Source: Listeria valentina (GTDB lineage Bacteria > Bacillota > Bacilli > Lactobacillales > Listeriaceae). From it: a DNA stretch of 43,339 nt. The DNA is taken from assembly GCF_011800755.1 (NCBI RefSeq), contig NZ_JAATJW010000018.1:1-43339 (forward strand), in the 5' to 3' direction. The notes below the pieces were generated by a model that was not told the DNA's origin, searched no databases, and worked only from the letters and a program-made list of their open reading frames with translations. The translations under genes were made by a program, and so were the position numbers. Of this stretch, positions 1-9,389 are shown in pieces. Numbering within the stretch: position 1 is the first letter of the stretch; each line of letters opens with the position of its first letter.

Positions 1-35
1 TTTATGTATGTTCTATCACAAGTATATCTAAAAAA

Positions 36-106
36 AGACTGTAAACAAAGTTTTTCACTACTTTGTCTACAGTCTGGCACGTGACGAGGAGTCACGTGCT
101 TTTTTT
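36..106. terminator. Tandem hairpins, terminator of a gene left of the window
   Basis: Two stem-loops lie back to back. The first pairs 36-50 with 61-75 (15 bp, one G-U) and is preceded by an A-run, so it would end minus-strand transcripts. The second pairs GCACGTGAC (77-85) with GTCACGTGC (91-99) perfectly and is followed by seven T (100-106), a textbook plus-strand intrinsic terminator. The gene it serves is outside the window. Confidence 0.85.
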
Positions 107-117
107 GCCATCAGCAG

Positions 118-163
118 TTGACGGCTAGAAACTTCCTGTTATACAATAAATATAACAGGAAGT
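118..163 (+). promoter_or_regulatory. Promoter with perfect inverted repeat over the -10 box
   Basis: TTGACG (118-123) and TACAAT (142-147) form a sigma-A promoter with 18-nt spacing. A perfect 13-bp inverted repeat, ACTTCCTGTTATA (131-143) and TATAACAGGAAGT (151-163) with a 7-nt loop, covers the -10 and the expected start site. There is no T-run behind it and the ribosome binding site follows at once, so a repressor operator (GntR/TetR/MarR-like geometry) fits better than a terminator. The regulator is not in the window. Confidence 0.7.
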
Positions 164-180
164 TGAGGGAGGAACTGTAG

Positions 181-378
181 ATGGAAATTGCTGGGATTGA
201 TTTAACGTTATTGCTACCGATTTTTATTTTATATTTAATTTTGCTCGTTACTGCACTTGTTGATCTTATTCGCCACTGGCAGGTAAGGAAAGCGCCGGTT
301 GTTTGGCTTGTTGTGATTCTTGTTGTCAGCTCGTTTGGTCCGATTGCTTACTTTATTTTTGGAAGGAAGGAACTATGA
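181..378 (+). CDS. YxlE-like PLDc_N small membrane protein
   Basis: This 65-residue protein has two membrane segments (about residues 8-28 and 39-59) and ends in the GPIAYFIFGRKE signature of the PLDc_N family (phospholipase D-nuclease N-terminal-like). That family includes Bacillus YxlE, whose gene sits with the ABC genes yxlF and yxlG just as here. The start follows a strong GAGGGAGGA site. The stop overlaps the next start as ATGA, so the three genes are translationally coupled. In Bacillus the family is linked to control of an anti-sigma/ABC module; no sigma factor gene is seen here. Exact role unknown; probably an accessory membrane subunit of the transporter. Confidence 0.85.
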   Translation: MEIAGIDLTLLLPIFILYLILLVTALVDLIRHWQVRKAPVVWLVVILVVSSFGPIAYFIFGRKEL

Positions 379-1280
379 CAACTCTTAAAATTCATCAATT
401 ATCAAAACAATTTGAAAGCAAAAAAGCGGTTGTGGATGTGTCATTTTCTGTCCAAGATGGGGAATGCCTAGCATTAATTGGCCCGAATGGCGCTGGGAAA
501 ACAACGCTAATCAATATGCTCGTGCAAATTTTAAAACCGGATCAAGGGACGATTTTGCTGGATGGGGAAAAAATGAGCGGAGCGCGTGAGAAAATAGGAT
601 TCTTGCCGCAGTATCCGGCTTTTTATGGTTTTATGACGGCGGTTGAGACGCTTCGGTTTATGGGAAGGCTTTCCAAAATGAGCGGAAAAGAGCTTGAGAT
701 GCGTATTGATGAGGTGCTCCGACAAGTGGGGCTAAGCGAAGAAGGCAAGAAAAGGGTAAGTGGCTTTTCAGGGGGAATGCGGCAACGGTTAGGGATCGCC
801 CAAGCCATTTTGCATAAGCCTAAACTGCTGGTTCTTGATGAGCCGGTTTCTGCTCTTGATCCCATCGGTAGGCGAGAAGTGATCACGCTCATTGAGGAAC
901 TGAAAAAGGAGACGACTATTCTTTTTTCGACGCATATTTTGCAAGACGCTGAGGAGATTTGTGACCATATTACGATGATGAGCCGCGGTGAAATCGTGCT
1001 CGACAAGCCACTTTCTGAGATCAAAAGGGAAGCGAGTACGTCTGTTTTTGAAGTGGAGTTCGCTCGTTTCCCGGAACAGTGGTTTGAAGAAATAAGAAAA
1101 AGTGATCGCTGGATTCGGGCAGAGCGGATTGGAACGATTTGCCGCTTTGAGGCGAAGGATCGCCGTATTGACGGAGAATGGCTGTTTAATGAGGCAGGAA
1201 ACGCGGGATTAGAAATTCAACGATTTGAGAATATCCACGAAAGTCTGGAACAAATTTTCATGAAGAAGGTGAGCGAATGA
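375..1280 (+). CDS. ABC transporter ATP-binding protein, YxlF-like
   Basis: This 301-residue ATPase belongs to the ABC-2 (CcmA/NatA) type. The start at 375 overlaps the upstream stop and has AAGGAAGG in front; the longer reading from 303 lies wholly in the upstream gene and has no binding site. Walker A is GPNGAGKTT, the signature is SGFSGGMRQRLG, and Walker B is LLVLDEPVSALD, followed by the H-loop STH. The last ~90 residues are the variable tail usual for drug, lantibiotic or sodium exporters. It should power the membrane protein encoded next. Substrate not predictable from sequence. Confidence 0.92.
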   Translation: MTTLKIHQLSKQFESKKAVVDVSFSVQDGECLALIGPNGAGKTTLINMLVQILKPDQGTILLDGEKMSGAREKIGFLPQYPAFYGFMTAVETLRFMGRLSKMSGKELEMRIDEVLRQVGLSEEGKKRVSGFSGGMRQRLGIAQAILHKPKLLVLDEPVSALDPIGRREVITLIEELKKETTILFSTHILQDAEEICDHITMMSRGEIVLDKPLSEIKREASTSVFEVEFARFPEQWFEEIRKSDRWIRAERIGTICRFEAKDRRIDGEWLFNEAGNAGLEIQRFENIHESLEQIFMKKVSE

Positions 1281-2065
1281 AAGCACTGCTAGCAAAGGAA
1301 TGGCTTGAGAAAAAGCGGAATTTGAAGTGGATTTGGTTGCCGGTTGTTTTTGCTATTCTTGGTTTGACACAGCCGCTCATGGTGAAATTTTTACCGGAAA
1401 TTTTGAAAGCTGTTGGTGGAATTGAAAATCCAGATGCGCTGTTACAAATGATGGGGACGCAAACTTCGGCAAGCATTCTCGGACAAACTTTAGCTTCCCA
1501 GTTTGATCAATTGGGCGTTATCATTTTTGCGGTTGCTACGATGGGCTGCATTTCGGCAGACCGAACGAGTGGCATGCTTGCTTTCATGATGACAAAGCCT
1601 CTGCAGGTTTCAAGCTATTTGAACGCGAAATGGATCAGTGAAGGGCTAACGGCTTTCTGCGCGCTTTTGATTGGCTATTTGTTTTCCGTTTATTATACGG
1701 TCGCATTGTTCGGAAAAATGGAATGGGAACGTATTATTATAGCTTTTTTTGTTTATTTTATTTGGTTTGTATTTTTAGTAGGGCTGCTCATTTTATGCAG
1801 TGCAAGTTTTAGTAGTGGGGCCGCTTCAGCAAGTATTACTGTGGTTGTTGCTATTTTGCTTACGAGTGTCACGGCGGTGGGGACAAAATGGCAAATGCTA
1901 AATCCGGCTTATTTAAGTCAAAATGCGGTCGCTTTTCTTGTAGATGGAAAAGGTCTCGAGCACTTTGTTGTTTCGTTACTTTGGACGCTTGGGCTGATTG
2001 TGCTGCTTTATTTTGCGGCTTTTTGGGTGATGAAGAAAAAACCACTTCAAACTGAAAATCATTGA
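1277..2065 (+). CDS. ABC-2 type transporter permease, YxlG-like
   Basis: This 262-residue integral membrane protein has about six hydrophobic segments and begins with the cytoplasmic [13 protein letters not shown] element found in ABC-2 permeases. It contains the conserved stretch around [16 protein letters not shown] after the first periplasmic loop. Its ATG overlaps the stop of the ATPase (ATGA), so both subunits are made together. It forms the channel of the exporter with the ATPase; the pair resembles Bacillus YxlFG. Substrate unknown; self-protection from a membrane-active compound is one possibility, not shown by the sequence. Confidence 0.88.
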   Translation: MKALLAKEWLEKKRNLKWIWLPVVFAILGLTQPLMVKFLPEILKAVGGIENPDALLQMMGTQTSASILGQTLASQFDQLGVIIFAVATMGCISADRTSGMLAFMMTKPLQVSSYLNAKWISEGLTAFCALLIGYLFSVYYTVALFGKMEWERIIIAFFVYFIWFVFLVGLLILCSASFSSGAASASITVVVAILLTSVTAVGTKWQMLNPAYLSQNAVAFLVDGKGLEHFVVSLLWTLGLIVLLYFAAFWVMKKKPLQTENH

Positions 2066-2081
2066 AAAAACATGCTATACT
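2052..2081 (+). promoter_or_regulatory. Probable fumC promoter
   Basis: CTGAAA (2052-2057) and TATACT (2076-2081), spaced 18 nt, straddle the end of the preceding ABC permease gene. The -35 is weak and the -10 is good. The box lies just upstream of the fumarase ribosome binding site AAAAAGGAG. Confidence 0.45.
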
Positions 2082-2103
2082 GGATGAAAAAGGAGTGTGG
2101 CAT

Positions 2104-3468
2104 GTGGAAAGAATCGAAAAAGATACGTTTGGTGAAATTTCTGTAGACGCTTCTAAGTTTTGGGGCGCGCAAACGGAACGAAGCTTACGAAATTTTAAAA
2201 TTGGTGCGGATAAAATGCCGCTTGAGATTATTGATGCATTTGCGTTTTTAAAAAAGGCTTGTGCGACGGTAAATATTTCGGTGGGAAAGCTTTCTGAGGC
2301 AAAAGGTAAGGCGATTAAGCAAGCTTGTGATGAGATTTTGAGTGGGAAGCTCGACGAACATTTTCCGTTAGTGGTTTATCAAACGGGAAGCGGGACGCAA
2401 ACGAATATGAATGTGAATGAAGTCGTGGCGTATGTTGCGAGTGAAAAAAGTGGACAAAAGATCCATCCAAATGACGATGTGAACATGTCGCAAAGTTCGA
2501 ATGACACGTTTCCAACAGCGATGCACATTGCGGCTTATCAAAGAATCCAGCAAGAGCTTCTTCCAGAACTCGACAAGTTTGAACGCGTTTTGAAAGAGAA
2601 AAAGGAAGCTTTTATGGATGTTGTGAAAATTGGTCGGACTCACCTTCAAGATGCAACACCGCTCACGCTTGGTCAAGAAATCAGTGGCTACGAAGCGATG
2701 ATCCGTCGAGCGAAGCGCTTTATTGAAGAGAGCAGCAAGGAGCTACTTCCGCTTGCAATTGGCGGAACGGCAGTTGGAACGGGTGTTAACGCACCAACTG
2801 GTTTTGGTGATGGGGTGGCGCGCGAACTTGCGAAGCTCACAGGGGCACCGTTTGTTTCGGATGAAAATAAATTTTTTGCGCTTTCGAGCCACAGTCCGCT
2901 TAGTTTTGTTCATGGGGCACTGCGAAGTTTGGCGGCAGATTTGATGAAAATCGCGAATGATATTCGCTTTCTTGCTAGTGGACCGCGAAGTGGGATTGGC
3001 GAAATTTCGATTCCTGCTAATGAACCAGGTAGTTCGATTATGCCGGGAAAAGTTAATCCAACGCAATGTGAAGCGCTAACGATGGTCGCGGCGCAAGTGA
3101 TGGGGAACGACACGACGATTGAAGTGGCAAGCAGCCAAGGAAATCTTGAATTGAATGTGTATAAGCCTGTGATTATTTTTAATTTCTTGCAGTCGGTGAA
3201 ATTGCTCAGTGATGGGATGCGTTCGTTCCGGATGCACACTTTGGATGGGCTTCAAGCTAATGAGCAGGCGATCAAAGAGAAACTTGAAAACTCGTTGATG
3301 CTTGTTACGGCGCTAAATCCGCATATTGGTTATGAGAAGGCGGCACAAATTGCTAAGGCTGCTCATGAAAACGGAACGACATTACGAGCGGAAGCTGTGA
3401 AATCGGGCTTTTTAACGGCGGAAGAATTTGATGAGTGGGTTGACCCGCTAAAAATGACGAATCTATGA
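2104..3468 (+). CDS. fumC: Class II fumarate hydratase (fumarase C)
   Basis: This 454-residue enzyme interconverts fumarate and L-malate. The aspartase/fumarase superfamily signature [11 protein letters not shown] is present, as are [23 protein letters not shown] and [16 protein letters not shown], which build the shared active site of the tetramer. I take GTG at 2104 as the start because it gives the conserved N-terminus [11 protein letters not shown] and lies 8 nt after AAAAAGGAG; a TTG-started extension to 2062 overlaps the upstream gene and has no binding site. It is followed by its own terminator. Listeria has an incomplete TCA cycle, so the enzyme probably works in the reductive branch (known biology, not from this sequence). 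Confidence 0.96.
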   Translation: MERIEKDTFGEISVDASKFWGAQTERSLRNFKIGADKMPLEIIDAFAFLKKACATVNISVGKLSEAKGKAIKQACDEILSGKLDEHFPLVVYQTGSGTQTNMNVNEVVAYVASEKSGQKIHPNDDVNMSQSSNDTFPTAMHIAAYQRIQQELLPELDKFERVLKEKKEAFMDVVKIGRTHLQDATPLTLGQEISGYEAMIRRAKRFIEESSKELLPLAIGGTAVGTGVNAPTGFGDGVARELAKLTGAPFVSDENKFFALSSHSPLSFVHGALRSLAADLMKIANDIRFLASGPRSGIGEISIPANEPGSSIMPGKVNPTQCEALTMVAAQVMGNDTTIEVASSQGNLELNVYKPVIIFNFLQSVKLLSDGMRSFRMHTLDGLQANEQAIKEKLENSLMLVTALNPHIGYEKAAQIAKAAHENGTTLRAEAVKSGFLTAEEFDEWVDPLKMTNL

Positions 3469-3494
3469 ACCAAGAATTTTTTCTTGGTTTTTTT
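3468..3494 (+). terminator. fumC terminator
   Basis: AACCAAGAA (3468-3476) pairs with TTCTTGGTT (3481-3489) across a four-T loop and runs into T residues. The stem begins at the last base of the fumC stop codon. Confidence 0.85.
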
Positions 3495-3529
3495 GTGTCA
3501 TACTTTAGAATGAATTTTCGGCGTAGGCG

Positions 3530-3559
3530 TTGTCGTTTCCCTGCTTGGTAGCTTATAAT
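3530..3559 (+). promoter_or_regulatory. yheB promoter
   Basis: TTGTCG (3530-3535) and a consensus TATAAT (3554-3559) are separated by 18 nt, just upstream of the GTG start at 3587. Confidence 0.7.
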
Positions 3560-3586
3560 GATAACACTTGAAAAGGTGGTGCAGGC

Positions 3587-4720
3587 GTGAATATTTGGAT
3601 TTCAATACTGGTCATGATGGTGATTGGCGGTTTTATTGGGATGATGACGAATTTTATTGCAATTCGGATGCTTTTTAGACCATATAAAGCGATTTTTTTA
3701 GGGAAGTGGCGGTTGCCTTTTACACCAGGACTTATTCCTAAACGGCGCGATGAGTTAGCGCAGAAAATTGGACAGGTTGTAACAGAACATTTGCTGACAG
3801 GCGACATGATTCAAAAGAAGCTACAAGATGAACAGCTACGTGATGGCTTAACTGAGACGGCGCAGGAATTTTTTAAGGAGAAGATGGCGCTGGAAACAAC
3901 CCCCACTGAGCTCGCGGAATTTGCTGGGTTTCAAAATGGCAAGGAGCGCTTGGTGGACTGGGTTTCAAATAAAGCGGTAAGTGAAACGGAACGATTTTTA
4001 AATGAAAAGGAAACAACCAAGCTTGAAAAACTAGTTCCGGATGCGGCAAATGCCTTTTTGATGAAAAATCTGGCGGGCTTGTCTGAGATGGGAATTGCGC
4101 GTGCGACGGATTATTTGCAAAGTGACACTGGGAAAAAGCAAATCCATTTGATGCTTGAAACTTTTTTTGAAGAGCATGGCAAAATGGGAAGCTTCGCTAA
4201 GATGTTTTTAAATGTGGATGCATTAACGGAAAAGGCACAGCGAGAACTGGAAAAGCTATTAAAGCGCCCTGAAATGAAAGAAACACTTGAAAATTTACTG
4301 GTTACGGAGTATCAAGCATTACTTGGGAGAGATTTAGGCGAACTGGTCTCATCTGAGAAAAAAGAAGCTTTTTTGCGGCAAGTTGGGCATGAAGCGCGGT
4401 GTTTTCTAGAAAATGAAAAATGGTTGAATCGACCTGTCCAAGAGAATTTAGCGAAATATGAAGAGCAAATTACGCGGCACCTTATTCCGTATATTGTGGA
4501 GCGCTTGCTTGCGTTTGCCTCAAGTCATAGCGCCGATTTGTTTAACCGCTTAGAAATTGCTGCGCTAATCGAATCCCAGATTGCCACTTTTTCACTTCAT
4601 GAGATGGAGCAAATCGTCATCAGTGTTTCCGGAAAAGAACTCAAAATGATTACTTATTTAGGTGGAATTCTTGGTGGTGTGATAGGGATTGTGCAAGGTG
4701 TTCTGGCGTTATGGATCTAA
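3587..4720 (+). CDS. yheB: DUF445 family membrane protein YheB
   Basis: This 377-residue protein has an N-terminal membrane anchor containing the GGFIGMMTNFIAIRMLF signature of DUF445, a long helical middle, and a C-terminal hydrophobic segment (YLGGILGGVIGIVQGVLAL). This is the arrangement of Bacillus YheB. The start is GTG after AAAAGGTGG. As in Bacillus it sits next to yheA. In Bacillus YheB is associated with spore coat/envelope work, but Listeria does not sporulate, so the role here is unknown; a cytoplasmic helical domain tethered at both ends to the membrane is what the sequence shows. Confidence 0.88.
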   Translation: MNIWISILVMMVIGGFIGMMTNFIAIRMLFRPYKAIFLGKWRLPFTPGLIPKRRDELAQKIGQVVTEHLLTGDMIQKKLQDEQLRDGLTETAQEFFKEKMALETTPTELAEFAGFQNGKERLVDWVSNKAVSETERFLNEKETTKLEKLVPDAANAFLMKNLAGLSEMGIARATDYLQSDTGKKQIHLMLETFFEEHGKMGSFAKMFLNVDALTEKAQRELEKLLKRPEMKETLENLLVTEYQALLGRDLGELVSSEKKEAFLRQVGHEARCFLENEKWLNRPVQENLAKYEEQITRHLIPYIVERLLAFASSHSADLFNRLEIAALIESQIATFSLHEMEQIVISVSGKELKMITYLGGILGGVIGIVQGVLALWI

Positions 4721-4791
4721 AGGTAGCATCTGCGCCGTAGTTTTGTTATAGTTAGAGAAGAATAAATTTTAACTTGTGGAGGATTTTATTA

Positions 4792-5142
4792 ATGAGCGAA
4801 AATATTTATGATTTAGCGCACGGATTAGAACGTGGAATTCGCGAAACAGACGAATTTAAAAGCCTAGAAGAAGCTTATAAAAAAGTAACAGAAGATGCAG
4901 AAGCAAAGGAAAAGTTTGATCGTTTTCGTGAGATTCAAATCACAATTCAAGAAAAACAAATGACAGGCCAAGATATTGATGATGAAACGGTTGATCGTGC
5001 GCAAAAAGTTGCGGAGGAAGTTCAACAAAATGAACTGATTCTTGGCTTGATGGAAAAAGAACAAGGCATGAGCACAATTATTAATGATTTGAATCGCATT
5101 ATCATGATGCCACTTCAATCATTGTACGAAGTGAAAGAATAG
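4792..5142 (+). CDS. yheA: UPF0342 / YheA-YlbF family protein
   Basis: This 116-residue, highly helical, acidic protein matches the YheA/YlbF/YmcA family in length and pattern (IYDLAHGLE near the N-terminus, [10 protein letters not shown] in the middle, [16 protein letters not shown] at the end). The start at 4792 follows TGGAGG with about 8 nt spacing; the in-frame extension to 4774 lacks a site. Paralogues YlbF and YmcA form an RNase Y-associated complex in Bacillus; YheA itself has no settled function. It is a short independent transcript between yheB and a terminator. Confidence 0.88.
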   Translation: MSENIYDLAHGLERGIRETDEFKSLEEAYKKVTEDAEAKEKFDRFREIQITIQEKQMTGQDIDDETVDRAQKVAEEVQQNELILGLMEKEQGMSTIINDLNRIIMMPLQSLYEVKE

Positions 5143-5150
5143 AAGATGAA

Positions 5151-5180
5151 GATACTCGCTTATGGGCGGGTATCTTTTTT
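5151..5180 (+). terminator. yheA terminator
   Basis: GATACTCGC (5151-5159) pairs with GCGGGTATC (5166-5174) with one G-U and is followed by a T-run to 5180. Confidence 0.85.
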
Positions 5181-5299
5181 CGTTAAAGGGCTGAAAGTCA
5201 AAAAGAAAGCATGGAATGAGCTCAGAAAAAATGGAATGAAATTCGTTGTAAATAAGTTTAAATGCCTTCGTTATGAGAATAAGTTACGGAGGTTTTTTT
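5181..5299 (+). other. Gene-free stretch ending in a second terminator-like hairpin
   Basis: No reading frame with a ribosome binding site is seen between the yheA terminator and a second hairpin, CCTTCGT (5265-5271) with ACGGAGG (5286-5292), followed by seven T. A terminator with no gene in front suggests a small RNA or a gene relic, but no clear promoter was found. The rest of the gap to 5422 holds the yhaO promoter. Confidence 0.35.
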
Positions 5300-5357
5300 A
5301 TTTTAGAAGTAGAAATTAAATAGTAAAAGAAGCTTAAAGCAAAACACTAGATCAAGC

Positions 5358-5386
5358 TTGCGAAATGCAAGGCAGCTCGTTATAAT
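5358..5386 (+). promoter_or_regulatory. yhaO promoter
   Basis: TTGCGA (5358-5363) and consensus TATAAT (5381-5386) are separated by 17 nt. It serves the coupled yhaO-yhaN genes. Confidence 0.75.
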
Positions 5387-5422
5387 AGGAACATATATTC
5401 GTTTTTGTAGGGAGGCTCTAAA

Positions 5423-6652
5423 ATGGCAAAGGTACGATTTTTACATATCGCAGATTTACACTTGGATAGTCCCTTTACTGGACTTAGTGCGCTTTCAGAT
5501 GTGGTTTACAAGGAACTAAAGGATGCTGCTCATGAGTCGTTAGTGCGGATTGTCACACGAGCAATAGCGGAGCAAGTAGATTTTGTTTTGATTGCTGGTG
5601 ACGTTTATGACAAAGAAGATCGGAGTATTAAAGCGCAAGTTCAATTTTATAAAGAAATGAAACGGCTGCAAGATGCTGAAATTGACGTTTTTTTAATTCA
5701 CGGGAATCACGATTTTCTTGAAAAAGATCGAGATGTTTTAGAGCTTCCAGAAAATGTCTTTACTTTCGGAGAGACTGTCCAGTGTGTGCCTTGGAAGGGA
5801 AAGTTTGGCCAAACGGTTAACCTTTATGGGTTTAGTTACACGGAACGCCATGTACGTGAAAAGCGCTTAAATGAATTCCAAAAACAAGGCGAAGCGGATT
5901 TTCATATTGCGCTGTTACATGGCTCTGAAGAAACAAAGTCGAGTGAACATGATGTGTATGCCCCGTTTAGTTTGAGTGAATTGAAACAAAAAGGATTCGA
6001 TTACTGGGCACTTGGTCATATTCATAAAAGAGAAATTCTCTCGGAACACCCTGGCGTTTATTACCCGGGAAATATTCAAGGCCGAAGCCGGAAAGAAACA
6101 GGCGCGAAAGGCGGAACGATTGTTGAACTTTCTCCAAGAGGTGCTTCATTTGAATTTTTTGAAACGGCACCAGTGATTTGGGGGAAACTGCAAATCGAAC
6201 TTGATGGGAAAGTGGATCAAACTAAGCTTTTCCGGAAATTAGAGCAAGCTTTACAAGATTACCGTAATGGGAGCCAGTCTTATATTTTAGATCTAGAAGT
6301 TTTAGTAGAAAACCCAGATGGAGTCAATACTACGGACTGGTTGCAAATGTTTGAAGATGAAGTGTCTGCGGCGCCATTCGTATGGGTAAATACGCTGAAA
6401 TTTCGTCCGAAGCAGTCCGAACAAAATGAGGACTGGCAACAAGATCTTTTGTTAGCTGATGAATTAAAACAATCGATTCAAGAATTGCAGGAAGAAGAAA
6501 ACTTTTTTGAGGCGATTGAATCACTTTATTTACATGCAGGCGTGCGCCAGTATTTGACTGAACTGGATGAGGACAAGCAAAAACAACTTCTTTCAGATGC
6601 GCTTGTCAAGTTAAATGAAACCTATAGAGAAATAGAGGATGGTAAAAAATGA
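5423..6652 (+). CDS. yhaO: DNA repair exonuclease, SbcD/Mre11-like YhaO
   Basis: This 409-residue protein carries the calcineurin-like phosphoesterase motifs in order in the first ~200 residues: DLHLDSPF, AGDVYD, HGNHD, LLHGSEE and GHIHKR. These bind the two metal ions of Mre11/SbcD nucleases. The C-terminal half is the family-specific cap. The start follows AGGGAGG. Its stop overlaps the yhaN start (ATGA), so nuclease and ATPase are made as a pair, as in Bacillus. It likely processes DNA ends in repair with YhaN; this rests on the family. Confidence 0.93.
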   Translation: MAKVRFLHIADLHLDSPFTGLSALSDVVYKELKDAAHESLVRIVTRAIAEQVDFVLIAGDVYDKEDRSIKAQVQFYKEMKRLQDAEIDVFLIHGNHDFLEKDRDVLELPENVFTFGETVQCVPWKGKFGQTVNLYGFSYTERHVREKRLNEFQKQGEADFHIALLHGSEETKSSEHDVYAPFSLSELKQKGFDYWALGHIHKREILSEHPGVYYPGNIQGRSRKETGAKGGTIVELSPRGASFEFFETAPVIWGKLQIELDGKVDQTKLFRKLEQALQDYRNGSQSYILDLEVLVENPDGVNTTDWLQMFEDEVSAAPFVWVNTLKFRPKQSEQNEDWQQDLLLADELKQSIQELQEEENFFEAIESLYLHAGVRQYLTELDEDKQKQLLSDALVKLNETYREIEDGKK

Positions 6653-9351
6653 AGATCATCTCAGTAGAAATAGTTGGGTTTGGAAAATGGGAGAATACGA
6701 CATTTGACGATTTTGGCGATTTCCAGATGATTTATGGCGAAAATGAAGCGGGCAAATCGACTATTATGGCATTTATTCATAGCATTTTATTTGGGTTTCC
6801 AGCTAAGCAAAGCTCTTATTTGCGGATGGAGCCGAAAAATAAAGGGGCTTACGGCGGGAAGCTGACATTAACCGAGACGAAATTTGGGACGGTTGTGATT
6901 GAGCGCTTGCGCGGGAAATCAGCTGGTGATGTGACCGTTCATATGGAAGATGGGTCGCGACACGGCGAAGAGAAGCTGAATGAGATTTTAAATGGAATGG
7001 ATCGTCGTACGTATGAAGCGATTTTTTCTTTTAATATTCATGGTTTGCAACAAATTGGTCAAATGAAACAAGAAGAGTTTGAAAAATATTTGCTTGCAAC
7101 GGGAACGGCTGGATCCGATCGTTTGCTTTTGATGAATGAGTCGCTTAAGAAGCAACTGGATGAGTTATTTAAACCTGGCGGGAAAAAACCTGTGATCAAT
7201 CAAGCTGTAGAGGCGGTGAAGAAGAGTCGGGATGCTTATCTAGATTCGAAGGAACAAAATGAAAAGTATGCTGGGCTTGTTTCGAAAATGGAACGTTTGA
7301 AACAGCAAGAAGCTGAGCGAGCTGGGAATAGGCGTGCGCTTCAAATTGAATTAGCGAATTTGGAGCGGTTAAAAGAAAAATGGCCGATTTATTCAGAAAA
7401 AGAAGTTTTGGCGGAACAGATTTCACAGCAAATGGAGTTTCCACCGGATGGCTTGGCTCGTTTTGATCAATTGGAAACGCGTTTTAATGAGCGGAATCAC
7501 GAGCAGATGCAACTTGAGGAACGCAAAAAAGCGCTAGCTGAACGGAATTTGGTGGAGAATGAACTGGATGCTGGTCTGGCGGGAGCTATTCAAGAGCTTT
7601 TGGAGAGCTTTCGGGTCTATCAAGATCGTGCGCAGCAGCTAAAGGAGCAAGAAACAGAAAGTGAAATCCTGACAAGGCAAATAGGGATCGATTTTTCGCG
7701 GAAGCCTTTGGATGCAAACTTTGATGAGGAAATTGCGCAAATTAGTTTAGCGGAGCGTGATTTGGAACGAGGCGAGCAGGAAAATAGGTTTGTGCTTGAA
7801 GCGGAACAGAAAGAAGAAAAGCGCATCCAGCAAGAAGTAGATGAACTGGAAGGACTTTTGTGGACAAGTGAAAAGATGCAAGAGAAGGAAGCTGGACTGA
7901 AGAAAGAGAAGAAACAACCGCCTTATTTACTTGGCGGTGCTGTCATTTTATTGATTCTTGGCATTTCTTTGGCTCTTTTTATTCCCGGATTTTTAGGATA
8001 CGTTTTACTTGTGATGGCGCTTGTGCTATTTTTGGCGGGCTTTTTTAAGAAAACTGAAAATACGGATGAAGTGGCTCGGATTGAACTCGAAGAACAAAGG
8101 CGTTACCGAACAAAATGGAAAGAGTTGCTTGGAAAGCTTGATGAAGTTTTGATGCGGATTGCTTTGCTTGAGGAAACGAAAGCGAAGTTAGATCAGGAAA
8201 GAGAGAGCGTTGAGCTGGAAAAAGCCAAGCTTTATGAGTCACTTGATTTGAAGCAAGGCGTTTCATTCGATGCGGATATGGCGTTTGTAAAGGAAAGCTA
8301 CACGAAGTGGTTGCGGCTTCAAGATTTGGAGGAAAGAAGGAATGCGGGGCACGCTTTCTTGAAAGAGTGGGAAGAGCAGTTGCAGCAGTTTCCGGTAGAA
8401 GGGGATTCGCCTGAGGAGAAAGTGGCAAGCTTGCGGCATAAGCTTCGAGTTTATCGCGAAAATGCGGCGAGTGCGGCGAAAAATGAAGAAAAAATGGAGC
8501 AACTGGACGGACAACTGGATCTTGCCAAGCGTGATTTAAGAAAAATGCGTGAGGAGATGGATGCTTTGCTGGCTGCGGCGCAAGCGAATTCTGAGCTCGA
8601 GTTTCGGGAACTTGGGTTGCGCGATAAGGAGCTCAGGGCGGCAAGGGAACGCTTTACTTTGCTTTCGGCACAACTGCCAGAAACGCTTGATTTTTCGGCT
8701 TTCTCGGACTTTGAGGCGCTTAAAGAAGCGGAACTTAAACGCAAGGAGGAGCTTATGGCTATGGACGAGGCGCAAGCTGAATTTGAACGCGTGCGAGCTG
8801 AGACACGGCATGAAATCGCGCTCCTTGAAGAAGGCGGAACTTTTTCATATCTGACACAGGAATATTATCTGAAGCGTGGCCGAGTTCGGGAGCTTGCGGA
8901 TGAATGGATGACTTTAAAGCTTGCAGAGGAGCTCACAAACCGAACCGTTGCTCATTTGCAAGAAACGAAATTCCCGAAAGCGCTTGAACTCGCAACGTTT
9001 TATTTTGGAAAATTAACGGGCGGTCGCTATACAAAGGTCTCGTTCAATGATGCGAAACGAATTGAAGTGAAACGATCTGACTTCGTTGTTTTTAAACCGG
9101 AAGAATTGAGTCAGGCGACAAAAGAACAACTTTATTTGGCGATTCGGCTAGCCTTGATTGAAATCATCGCAGAAGATTTTCCACTCCCCATTTTGATTGA
9201 TGATGGTTTTGTGAATTTTGATGCGGAGCGGCTCGATTTATTGATGCAGCTTTTAAAATATCGTAAAGATGAAAATCAAGTCATTTTCTTCTCGTGTCAT
9301 AAGGAAACTAGCAAATATTTTTCCGATAATCGGGTACTCGTGCTATACTAG
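6649..9351 (+). CDS. yhaN: SbcC/Rad50-like AAA ATPase YhaN with central membrane hairpin
   Basis: This 900-residue protein has a Rad50-type split ATPase. Walker A is ENEAGKST near residue 33, and the Walker B-like [11 protein letters not shown] lies near the C-terminus. Long coiled coils (about 180-420 and 470-720) separate them. Where Rad50/SbcC proteins carry a CxxC zinc hook, this one has a strongly hydrophobic double segment at about residues 424-467 ([19 protein letters not shown], then a second stretch), followed by KK. The only cysteine is in the C-terminal CHKE. It is coupled to yhaO by ATGA. The reading is a YhaO-YhaN nuclease complex whose coil apex sits in the membrane. Confidence 0.9.
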   Translation: MKIISVEIVGFGKWENTTFDDFGDFQMIYGENEAGKSTIMAFIHSILFGFPAKQSSYLRMEPKNKGAYGGKLTLTETKFGTVVIERLRGKSAGDVTVHMEDGSRHGEEKLNEILNGMDRRTYEAIFSFNIHGLQQIGQMKQEEFEKYLLATGTAGSDRLLLMNESLKKQLDELFKPGGKKPVINQAVEAVKKSRDAYLDSKEQNEKYAGLVSKMERLKQQEAERAGNRRALQIELANLERLKEKWPIYSEKEVLAEQISQQMEFPPDGLARFDQLETRFNERNHEQMQLEERKKALAERNLVENELDAGLAGAIQELLESFRVYQDRAQQLKEQETESEILTRQIGIDFSRKPLDANFDEEIAQISLAERDLERGEQENRFVLEAEQKEEKRIQQEVDELEGLLWTSEKMQEKEAGLKKEKKQPPYLLGGAVILLILGISLALFIPGFLGYVLLVMALVLFLAGFFKKTENTDEVARIELEEQRRYRTKWKELLGKLDEVLMRIALLEETKAKLDQERESVELEKAKLYESLDLKQGVSFDADMAFVKESYTKWLRLQDLEERRNAGHAFLKEWEEQLQQFPVEGDSPEEKVASLRHKLRVYRENAASAAKNEEKMEQLDGQLDLAKRDLRKMREEMDALLAAAQANSELEFRELGLRDKELRAARERFTLLSAQLPETLDFSAFSDFEALKEAELKRKEELMAMDEAQAEFERVRAETRHEIALLEEGGTFSYLTQEYYLKRGRVRELADEWMTLKLAEELTNRTVAHLQETKFPKALELATFYFGKLTGGRYTKVSFNDAKRIEVKRSDFVVFKPEELSQATKEQLYLAIRLALIEIIAEDFPLPILIDDGFVNFDAERLDLLMQLLKYRKDENQVIFFSCHKETSKYFSDNRVLVLY
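9342..9349 (+). promoter_or_regulatory. Possible extended -10 promoter for yhaM
   Basis: TGCTATACT gives an extended -10 (TATACT 9344-9349) overlapping the end of yhaN; the -35 region is weak. It could give yhaM its own transcript in addition to read-through from yhaON. Confidence 0.4.
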
Positions 9352-9389
9352 GGTTAAAGTATTTTCAAGCAGAGAAGGCAGGCGATAAA

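Noticed and set aside
303-374. N-terminal extension of the ABC ATPase starting at 303
   Set aside because: It lies entirely within the upstream yxlE-like gene in another frame, has no ribosome binding site and adds a Cys-rich stretch foreign to ABC ATPases; ATG 375 has AAGGAAGG.
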